6,724 nucleotides of DNA from a bacterium UBP10_UBA1149 (GTDB lineage Bacteria; Desulfobacterota; Binatia; UBA1149), in NCBI GenBank assembly GCA_002311335.1, contig DBZX01000033.1, positions 7,563-14,286 on the forward strand, given 5' to 3'. Made by a program: the position numbers and the translations under genes. The notes under the pieces were generated by a model that was not told the DNA's origin, made no database searches, and saw only the letters and a list, made by a program, of their open reading frames with translations. Below are positions 1 through 5,033 of the stretch, one piece after another (the first letter of the stretch is position 1; each line of letters opens with the position of its first letter).

Positions 1-380
1 GTCACCGCCTCCCAGGGAATGACAAATACACTGAGGTCGCTGCCGGCAGCAGCATGGTCACCCACGGGGGCAAGCAGGCAGACAAAAAAATCGCAGTAGC
101 GCACGTCCATCTTACCGTGGCGGTGGAAGTTGAAGGTCCAGCGCTTGTAGACATAGCGCGACACCTCGCCGTTGCGCTTGGTGTAGACCTGCTCACGGTC
201 CGAGGTGGGAAAAGCATAACGCACGGCCACGCGTACCTGCCCCCCGACAAGAAAATCGTAACCGTCCCTGTAGTCCAGCGCCTTCTTGGCGTCCAGGCCC
301 ATGGCCTTTAACGCCGTCTCGCATATACCCGCCGCCTTCGCATGCGTCAGGCTCGGTACCCTGAGCTCGCTCTTAATCAC
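1..380 (-). CDS. Conserved protein of unknown function, N-terminal 126 residues (3' end outside window)
   Basis: The frame is open without a stop from a GTG at 380-378 to the left edge, so only the N-terminal part is present. The GTG follows an AGGA with a 6-base spacer. Visible parts are a helical start (residues 10-36), YDFLVGG (41-47), VRVAVRY (49-55), WTFNFHRHGK (81-90), DVRYCDFFVCLL (92-103) and FVIPWEAV (119-126). An Asp before a strand, then a charged strand, then Asp-Phe-Phe and a hydrophobic strand ending in 'FVIP' resembles small PD-(D/E)XK nuclease-fold proteins. This fold assignment is inference. If correct, the (D/E)XK position reads A52-V53-R54, which would be degenerate. No function is claimed. 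A + strand open frame over the same bases reads as an antisense shadow. The nearest same-strand gene upstream is the TetR gene, 297 bases away, so co-transcription is uncertain. Confidence 0.7.
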   Translation of the reverse strand, partial: MIKSELRVPSLTHAKAAGICETALKAMGLDAKKALDYRDGYDFLVGGQVRVAVRYAFPTSDREQVYTKRNGEVSRYVYKRWTFNFHRHGKMDVRYCDFFVCLLAPVGDHAAAGSDLSVFVIPWEAV

Positions 381-677
381 ACCACATCCTCGTCCACCTC
401 CCTTCCCCGCAACCGGAAAGAAGGGCCAATTACCACACCAGGCAACGACACCGCTCAAGAAATGCGGTTTCAAGAATGAAGCGCCGCTGCTGAGTATGTT
501 TCCTACTATAACATCCCAGCGCAGCCAAGCCCTCACGCAGGTTGAACACAATGATTTTTTATATCGATTGTTCGGGGCAGAGTGCGCGGACAGTAAATCG
601 AAAGCTGGCGGCGGGCGGCTGGTTTACCGCGGGGGAATAACGACGCTCGGGATCAGAGCGCCCGGGCTGGCGGGCGA
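381..677. other. Intergenic gap between the unknown minus-strand gene and tetR-family gene
   Basis: I see no gene in these 297 bases. They are AT-richer than the surroundings around 545-565. A possible extended -10 for the left gene lies at 505-513. Close behind the TetR stop there is an inverted repeat, CGCTC (644-648) and GAGCG (656-660) with a 7-base loop. It has no following T run on the minus strand, so it is at best a weak terminator. A plus-strand open frame crosses this gap from 286 to 939 but runs antisense to both neighbours and looks non-coding. Confidence 0.5.
505..513 (-). promoter_or_regulatory. Possible extended -10 promoter element for the left-edge gene
   Basis: On the minus strand the bases read TGTTATAGT, which is an extended -10 (TGn) joined to TATAGT, a one-mismatch match to TATAAT. 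No convincing -35 sits 16-18 bases upstream, which is tolerable for extended -10 promoters. The element lies about 125 bases before the GTG at 380. Transcription into the left-edge gene is the only sensible target. Low confidence, since it is a short motif. Confidence 0.3.
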
Positions 678-1310
678 TCAATCAGTGCCCAGGAGGCGAT
701 TGACGGTGGCTTCGGCCGCCGGTATGCCGGCAGCCACGTCGGGAGGGTCCTTGCGTGCAGCAGCTATCAGAAAGGAGTGGGGCACGCCCAGGATCACCGC
801 CCCAAGGTCCTGCGCCGACACGTCTTTTTTGAATATGCCCTCGTCCATACCGGCCTGGCATATGTCGACCACTTGGGCCTCGAAGCCCGACAACCGTTCG
901 CCTACTTCGACAGACAGCTTGGTCCGCAGCTCCCACTGAAAACCGTTAGTGGCCGATATGTAGATCTTCATCGCGTTCTCAAACTTGGCGAAGTGCTGCA
1001 GGTGCCCGCGCACAACGGCCAGTACCTGCTCGCGCGGCCCCCGGGCCTCGCCCAGCAATCGCTCAATCGTGTCGAGAAACTCGCTCTGCGATCGTGAGAC
1101 AACAGCAGTGTAGACCTCTTCTTTACTGTGAAAAAGATTGTACAGCGTACCCACGCTGATCTCGGCGCGGGTGGCGATCTCTTCGACAGACACCTGGCCG
1201 AAGGCCTTCTCCGAAAACACCTCCAGGGCAGCGTCCAGGACAATGTTGAGCCTGAACTGCAGCTCGCGCTCTTTGCGCGACAGCTTTCGTGTCTGTTGCT
1301 GGTCAGCCAT
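678..1310 (-). CDS. TetR-family transcriptional regulator
   Basis: A 210-residue cytoplasmic DNA-binding repressor-type protein, of usual length for TetR. The N-terminal TetR_N helix-turn-helix is clear: AALEVFSEKAFGQVSVEEIA (27-46), then the recognition helix region EISVGTLYNLFHSKEEVY (50-67). The rest (about 75-205) is the variable helical ligand-binding and dimerisation domain, which does not reveal the ligand. The ATG at 1310 is preferred because the helix-turn-helix follows at normal distance. An AAGG lies 10-13 bases upstream as a weak ribosome site. The gene has its own strong promoter and faces away from the plus-strand genes at 1731 and 2547, an arrangement in which TetR repressors often control both directions. 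Inverted repeats in the spacer are candidate operators. Regulation of the P450 or sulfatase-like gene is possible but not shown. Confidence 0.93.
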   Translation of the reverse strand: MADQQQTRKLSRKERELQFRLNIVLDAALEVFSEKAFGQVSVEEIATRAEISVGTLYNLFHSKEEVYTAVVSRSQSEFLDTIERLLGEARGPREQVLAVVRGHLQHFAKFENAMKIYISATNGFQWELRTKLSVEVGERLSGFEAQVVDICQAGMDEGIFKKDVSAQDLGAVILGVPHSFLIAAARKDPPDVAAGIPAAEATVNRLLGTD

Positions 1311-1362
1311 AAAATTCGAGCGCCTTGCCCCCCAACCCTCAGCGGGCTGAACAAGATTGCAA

Positions 1363-1392
1363 ACTATACCCGCTCCCTCTAAATTGTGTCAA
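1363..1392 (-). promoter_or_regulatory. Sigma-70-type promoter for the tetR-family gene
   Basis: Read on the minus strand, a perfect TTGACA -35 box (1392-1387) is followed after an 18-base spacer by TATAGT (1368-1363), one mismatch from consensus. Transcription would start near 1355, giving a leader of roughly 45 bases before the ATG at 1310. It is the best promoter in the window, and the orientation matches the gene. A strong promoter on a repressor gene usually implies autorepression, so an operator may overlap it. That last point is inference. Confidence 0.75.
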
Positions 1393-1442
1393 GCGCTGGG
1401 CCAGTCACTGTTTGTAACGCGCACCAGGCACGGGTATCGGGC

Positions 1443-1457
1443 GATTCTGCAAGAATC
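1443..1457. repeat. Inverted repeat, candidate operator
   Basis: GATTCT (1443-1448) and AGAATC (1452-1457) are perfect 6-base arms around a 3-base centre. The symmetry continues imperfectly outward (GC before, CGC after, offset by one base). It lies about 50 bases upstream of the -35 box of the TetR promoter, inside the divergent spacer. The size fits a TetR-type half-site pair, but no TetR binding has been shown. Confidence 0.4.
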
Positions 1458-1495
1458 CGCTCTGCCGTCGCGGGGATGCAATAAGGCCCCCGGCC

Positions 1496-1509
1496 CACCC
1501 GAACGGGTG
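1496..1509. repeat. Inverted repeat, candidate operator
   Basis: CACCCG (1496-1501) and CGGGTG (1504-1509) are perfect 6-base arms separated by AA. The two-base centre is too short for a stable RNA hairpin, which makes a protein-binding palindrome more likely than a terminator. It is about 40 bases from the repeat at 1443-1457, and its sequence is different, so the two are not copies of one operator. Confidence 0.35.
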
Positions 1510-1606
1510 AGTCCGCCCCCCCTGATGGCCAGCCGGACACGAAGAAGCCACGACAGCAAGTAGGCCACGCGACAGAATCCGGACAGTAAAGGCATGTTTC
1601 TCGCGG

Positions 1607-1629
1607 CCTGCCGAGGAGCCCGCGGCAGG
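1607..1629. repeat. Stem-loop in the leader of the rightward gene
   Basis: CCTGCCG (1607-1613) pairs with CGGCAGG (1623-1629) across a 9-base loop, giving a GC-rich 7-bp stem about 100 bases before the ATG at 1731. There is no T run after it on either strand, so it is not a standard intrinsic terminator. It might be a leader hairpin or chance in GC-rich DNA. Confidence 0.35.
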
Positions 1630-1730
1630 GGTACGGGGTCTGGACGACTCGGCCAGGTGACCGTCGCCGGGCCGGTTGCCCCCCGATCGGAGAAGGTCGA
1701 TAGCGGCACAGTTCTTGGAAAACCCCTCCC

Positions 1731-2471
1731 ATGAATCGAAGTAGCAAGGAGTCTGTCCGGTCGACCGCCAGCAACAACGCTTCTACCTCCAGCGCAGTAT
1801 CCTCGAGCCGTGTTTCTTCGAACGGAGGCTCCCCGAACGGCGGCCTGTCAACCGGCAACGGCTCTGCGAGAAAGGGCATGCAGGCACCCGGCAAGGGTCG
1901 CAGCCCGCGCCGCCACGAACCCGACGCACTGAGCGGCAACTTCATACTCATGCCGTCGCTGCTCGATCACTTGAGCCCCGACCTCACCCTGCCCGAACAG
2001 TACTTTGCCTCGCAGCTGAACGACGACGCCATGGGACCCGAGCGGGCGCTGATGTACGCGGTGCTCAAGGACGGTATACGCTGCTTCTACAAGCACGCAG
2101 GCGCCAGCCGACTGAGGTACCGCCGCATGTCCGACGAGGCCGAGACCTGGATAGCAGAAGACTGCTGGGAATACCCTTTTTCGTTTCTCACGGTCTGCGA
2201 CACGCTCAACATCGATGGCGTGGCGCTCAGAGAGCAACTCATGAAGTGGAAACGTGCAGAGTTCGAACGGCGCAATGCCACCGGCGATACCCACTCGGTG
2301 CAGGTGGGACGCAGCCCTTTTCCGACCACTTCGCTGGGCAACATGGAGGGAGCGCTCAAGGTGCCCGCCACCGACGCCGAAACCGCTGAGATGCCCGCAG
2401 GCGTGGAGCTGGACGACGACGAGGGACTGGGCGTTGAGCTCGTCAGCCTCGAAGACATAGACGAGAGCTAG
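1731..2471 (+). CDS. Conserved hypothetical protein with Ser/Asn-rich N-terminus and WPFSF-type core
   Basis: 246 residues of unknown function. Residues 2-48 are low complexity, rich in Ser, Asn, Gly and Thr. A short basic patch follows (54-62). The folded core is about 95-178: PERALMYAVLKDGIRCFYKH (103-122), a basic turn RLRYRRMSDEAETWI (127-141) and WEYPFSFLTVCDTLNIDG (146-163), then a helix to 178. The tail (225-246) is strongly acidic. The core resembles a small conserved family of Deltaproteobacteria-like genomes whose members read '..EAEEWI..D..WPFSF..CE.LGLDP..LR..L..W'; I recall no experimental role. The start is uncertain. No good ribosome site precedes 1731, and the third codon position is less GC-rich over residues 2-49 than after them. 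An ATG at 1878 (residue 50), preceded by GAGAAAGG, is an alternative. No signal peptide or membrane segment is seen. Confidence 0.8.
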   Translation: MNRSSKESVRSTASNNASTSSAVSSSRVSSNGGSPNGGLSTGNGSARKGMQAPGKGRSPRRHEPDALSGNFILMPSLLDHLSPDLTLPEQYFASQLNDDAMGPERALMYAVLKDGIRCFYKHAGASRLRYRRMSDEAETWIAEDCWEYPFSFLTVCDTLNIDGVALREQLMKWKRAEFERRNATGDTHSVQVGRSPFPTTSLGNMEGALKVPATDAETAEMPAGVELDDDEGLGVELVSLEDIDES

Positions 2472-2546
2472 AGCTACTCCCTGGCGTGTGCGTGGCTCGC
2501 GCGCCGCTGCCTCGACTGGACTGCGCGGGCGGGCTAACAAGTGTGC

Positions 2547-3518
2547 ATGACACTCACGCTTGGCAACATCAGCCCCGACGACGACTACACCCACCCACTG
2601 GGCCCCGAGCCCAACTTCAACGAGAGCATGTACTTCAACTTCTTCGACCGCGACCGCGGCGTGGGAGGTTTCGTGCGCCTGGGCAACCGCGCTAACGAGG
2701 GCCGTGCCGAGATGACGGTGACCGTCTACCTGCCCGATGGGCGAGTGCTGTTCAACTTTGCGAGACCTGCCATCGACAACAACGATTCGTTCGAGGCCGG
2801 CGGCATGTGCTTCACCGTGGTCGAGCCGGGCCATCACCTGCGCACAACTTACAGCGGGCAGGTGGTAGAGCTCGCCGATCCCACGCAGATGGCCGAACCC
2901 CGCCGCGCGTTTACCGACAACCCGTCGCGGCCACTGTCACTCGAACTCGATCACGTTGCGGTCGGACCCATGTACGGCAGCTCGGGTGACAAGAGCGAAG
3001 ACAAACTCCCCGATGACCAGCAGTTTGCCAAGGCGCACTACGAACAGCACATGCGGGTGAGCGGCCGCTTGCTGCTGGGCGACGAAACGGTGGAGATCAA
3101 CGGGCACGGCCTGCGCGACCACAGCTGGGGACCTCGCTACTGGCAAGCCATCGAAGGCTACGAGTGGCTCACAATGAACTTCGGCGACGACCTGGGTGCC
3201 ATGGTCAGCATCATCCGCCGCGGCCCCGACGACATCCGCCTCGGCGGCGTAGTGGTTGAGGGTGACAAGATCGATCGCGTTACCGGGGTAGAAATTGATG
3301 CCGACTACGAGGCCAACGGCCTGTACCACCGCGCGCTGCGCGTGCACATCTCCACCGCGTCGGGCCGCGAGTTCGACATCAACGGCGAGGTAAAAGGTTT
3401 CATACCGCTGCGCAACCGCCGGGGTGGAATGACCACGCACATAGGCGAAGGCATGACCGAGTGGACCATGAACGGTCGCACCGGCTACGGCCTGTCCGAA
3501 TTCCTGCGCCAGGTCTGA
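2547..3518 (+). CDS. CrtC/AttH lipocalin-like superfamily protein (DUF7064/DUF7065 type)
   Basis: 323 residues, near full length for this family. The N-terminal half has NFNESMYFNFFDRDRGVGG (23-41), FVRLGNRANEG (42-52) and YLPDGRVLF (61-69). The C-terminal half has HYEQ (164-167), the hallmark GHGLRDHSWGPRYWQ (186-200), NFGDDLG (211-217) and a closing EGMTEWTMNGRTGYGLSEFL (301-320). The pattern matches proteins with paired DUF7065/DUF7064 domains, related to the two-barrel CrtC/AttH/Svf1 fold. CrtC itself hydrates carotenoids. The DUF members are uncharacterised as far as I know but often sit among P450, dehydrogenase and acyl-CoA genes. No signal peptide is seen, so it is probably cytoplasmic. 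ATG 2547 is chosen over the in-frame GTG at 2541; neither has a strong ribosome site. It follows the 1731 gene by 75 bases and may be co-transcribed. Binding or converting a lipid or terpenoid is inference. Confidence 0.85.
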   Translation: MTLTLGNISPDDDYTHPLGPEPNFNESMYFNFFDRDRGVGGFVRLGNRANEGRAEMTVTVYLPDGRVLFNFARPAIDNNDSFEAGGMCFTVVEPGHHLRTTYSGQVVELADPTQMAEPRRAFTDNPSRPLSLELDHVAVGPMYGSSGDKSEDKLPDDQQFAKAHYEQHMRVSGRLLLGDETVEINGHGLRDHSWGPRYWQAIEGYEWLTMNFGDDLGAMVSIIRRGPDDIRLGGVVVEGDKIDRVTGVEIDADYEANGLYHRALRVHISTASGREFDINGEVKGFIPLRNRRGGMTTHIGEGMTEWTMNGRTGYGLSEFLRQV

Positions 3519-3522
3519 AGGC

Positions 3523-3533
3523 ACCCCTGGGGT
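3523..3533. repeat. Small palindrome in the convergent gap, weak terminator candidate
   Basis: ACCC, loop CTG, GGGT form a short symmetric element just after the stop of the lipocalin-like gene, in the 69-base gap before the convergent P450 stop. A wider CACC/GGTG pairing (3522-3525 with 3537-3540) is an alternative fold. No T run follows on either strand, so termination here is only a possibility. Confidence 0.2.
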
Positions 3534-3587
3534 CAAAGGTGCTTGGGCTGCCCTGTAGCCACGCGTTCAGCCGACCGACAGCGCTGC

Positions 3588-4880
3588 TCAGGAGGCCGAC
3601 AGCGCGCCCGGCGTAAACTCGGCCGGCATGCGCTTGAGGCCGTGTATGAAAAACGACAGCAGGCGGTCGGGGTCGCCCGTGGGCCTTATGTCGGGCATGC
3701 GGCTGAAAAGCTCGCGGAACAACACCGTTATTTCGCGCCTGGCCAGGTTGGCGCCCAGGCAGAAGTGGGGCCCGGGGCCACCGAATCCCAAGTGCTCGTT
3801 GGGACTTCGGGCCAGGTCGAAATCGAAGGGCCGCTCGAATACGTCCTCGTCCCGGTTGGCAGAGTTGTACCACATCACCACCTTGTCACCCTCTTTTACC
3901 GCCTGCCCACCGATGACGGTGTCGCGGGTGACCGTGCGCCGAAAATGAATAACCGGCGTTGCCCAGCGCACTATCTCTTCAATCGCGGTCGCGTTGAGGC
4001 CATCAAAGTCGTCCATCCACAGGCGCTTCTGGTCGGGATTGTCGTGCAATGCTTTGAAGCCCTGCGAGATGGCAGTACGCGTGGTCTCGTTGCCGGCCAC
4101 CGCCAGCAGCACGAAGAATGATGACAACTCCTGGGCGGTGAGCCTTTCGCCGTCAACCTCGGCGTTGACCAGAACCGAGGTGATGTCGTCGGTGGGCCTG
4201 GCGATGCGCTCAGTGCGCAGCTCCTCCATGAGCTGGGCCAGTTCGGCCCCGGCCGTGAGCTGGGCCACGACCATGTCCTGCACGTCGGCCACGTAGTCGG
4301 GATCGCCCGCGCCCAGGATTATGTTGGAGCGGTCGAACACGAAGTCGAGCTGGCTGCGCGGGATGCCCATCATGTCGCAGATGATCATGAGCGGAAACGG
4401 TGAGGCCACGTCGAGCACGAAGTCGCACTCGCCTTTCTCGATAACCGAATCGACCACCTCGCGTGCGGCGCGCTCCACGGCCTGCTCTATGCGACCGAGC
4501 ATGCGCGGCGTGAAACCCGCCGAGATCAGCCCGCGCAGGCGAGCGTGGCGCGGGTCGTCCATGGAGATCATGCTGGTGAAGAACTCGCTGTACTCCGCCG
4601 GCAGGTCGATCATCTGCGTGCCACCGCGGCTCGAGTCGGAGCTGAATAGTTCGGGGTTGCGGCTGGCCTCAAGCACGTCGGCGTGGCGGGTCAGCGCCCA
4701 GTAGCCCGAGCCGGCCTCAAGGCCGGGGATGTCGCCCACGTCGGGCGCCTCGAACCAGGCCACCGGGCGCTGCTCCCTGAGAGTGGCGAACGCGCCCTCG
4801 CGTGTTTCTTCGCTCAGCTCCCAGAAGCTCTGTTCAGAGAGGTTGATTTCATCGAGTCCAAGTTCGCGTACAGGTTCCAA
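3588..4880 (-). CDS. Cytochrome P450 (bacterial class I type)
   Basis: 430 residues, normal for a soluble bacterial P450 using ferredoxin-type electron donors; none is encoded here. All hallmarks are present: C-helix MDDPRHARLR (107-116) with H112 and R116 at heme-propionate positions, I-helix oxygen-activation motif AGNETT (262-267), ExxR at E302-R305, FRR (313-315), and the heme loop FGGPGPHFCLGANLARREI (366-384) with C374 as axial ligand. The loop shape resembles the CYP125/CYP124/CYP142 and CYP107-like groups, which oxidise sterols, isoprenoids or polyketides; substrate is not deducible. The frame stays open far upstream, antisense to the next gene, so the start needs choosing. TTG at 4880 has GGAGG with 8-base spacing; GTG at 4904 is the alternative (438 residues). 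It is divergent from the sulfatase-like gene and convergent with the lipocalin-like gene. Confidence 0.95.
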   Translation of the reverse strand: MEPVRELGLDEINLSEQSFWELSEETREGAFATLREQRPVAWFEAPDVGDIPGLEAGSGYWALTRHADVLEASRNPELFSSDSSRGGTQMIDLPAEYSEFFTSMISMDDPRHARLRGLISAGFTPRMLGRIEQAVERAAREVVDSVIEKGECDFVLDVASPFPLMIICDMMGIPRSQLDFVFDRSNIILGAGDPDYVADVQDMVVAQLTAGAELAQLMEELRTERIARPTDDITSVLVNAEVDGERLTAQELSSFFVLLAVAGNETTRTAISQGFKALHDNPDQKRLWMDDFDGLNATAIEEIVRWATPVIHFRRTVTRDTVIGGQAVKEGDKVVMWYNSANRDEDVFERPFDFDLARSPNEHLGFGGPGPHFCLGANLARREITVLFRELFSRMPDIRPTGDPDRLLSFFIHGLKRMPAEFTPGALSAS

Positions 4881-4888
4881 GGCGGCGT

Positions 4889-4893
4889 CCTCC
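4889..4893 (-). promoter_or_regulatory. Ribosome binding site deciding the P450 start
   Basis: On the minus strand GGAGG (4893-4889) stands 8 bases before the TTG at 4880. This is a much better match than anything before the GTG at 4904, and it is the reason for choosing a rare TTG start. If the GTG were used instead, this motif would simply encode Glu-Asp inside the protein. Confidence 0.5.
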
Positions 4894-5018
4894 AACAGGG
4901 TCACGCGGGTTCTCGCACACCCTGCCCTCCCACGCAAAACAACGGGCTCCCGGCTGGCCGGTAGCACTGCGCGTGCGCGTCTCTGCCGCTCGGCGCCTTT
5001 TGATTGCGCGGGCGCGCA

Positions 5019-5026
5019 GGGGAAGG
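5019..5026 (+). promoter_or_regulatory. Ribosome binding site of the sulfatase-like gene
   Basis: GGGGAAGG ends 7 bases before the ATG at 5034. This supports that ATG over the upstream in-frame TTG at 5004. The choice also places the hydrophobic signal segment at the extreme N-terminus, as expected. Confidence 0.7.
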
Positions 5027-5033
5027 ATACGCC

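Larger units (their letters stand above)
1311..1730. other. Divergent intergenic region between tetR-family gene and the conserved hypothetical
   Basis: About 420 bases contain the TetR promoter and three inverted repeats (1443-1457, 1496-1509, 1607-1629), described separately. Open frames crossing it on both strands give Pro/Arg/Ser-rich translations with no recognisable motif, so I read it as non-coding. For the rightward gene only a poor promoter match is seen: TTGTAA near 1410, a 17-base spacer, then TATCGG. That match is about 290 bases from the start codon. The length of the gap and the uncertain start of the next gene leave room for a regulatory leader. Confidence 0.5.
4881..5033. other. 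Divergent spacer between P450 and sulfatase-like gene
   Basis: The only stretch from which both flanking genes could be started. No convincing -35/-10 pair is seen on either strand. A GC-rich palindrome, CCGGC-TG-GCCGG (4950-4961), lies near its middle and could be a regulator site, though such palindromes occur by chance at this base composition. Its sequence differs from the repeats in the TetR spacer. Confidence 0.3.

Noticed and set aside
2..250. 82-codon minus-strand open frame at the left edge
   Set aside because: It is a frame-shifted shadow of the better frame starting at 380, which has consistent protein-like patterning and stays open to the edge.
286..939. 217-codon plus-strand open frame
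   Set aside because: It crosses the intergenic gap and is antisense to both the left-edge gene and the TetR gene; its translation is Pro/Ser/Arg-rich with no recognisable motif.
587..1590. 11-base repeat CGGACAGTAAA at 587-597 and 1580-1590, on either side of the TetR gene
   Set aside because: A shared 11-mer is expected by chance several times in a window this size, and the flanks do not match, so it is not treated as an attachment site or element boundary.
1379..1951. 190-codon minus-strand open frame over the divergent spacer
   Set aside because: It overlaps the TetR promoter and the start of the 1731 gene, and its translation lacks any domain character.
1848..2837. 329-codon minus-strand open frame
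   Set aside because: Antisense to two plus-strand genes with recognisable protein families; His/Val/Ala-rich translation typical of a shadow.
5004..5033. Ten-codon upstream extension of the sulfatase-like protein from a TTG
   Set aside because: The ATG at 5034 has GGGGAAGG at 7-base spacing and places the signal segment at the N-terminus; the extension would bury it.
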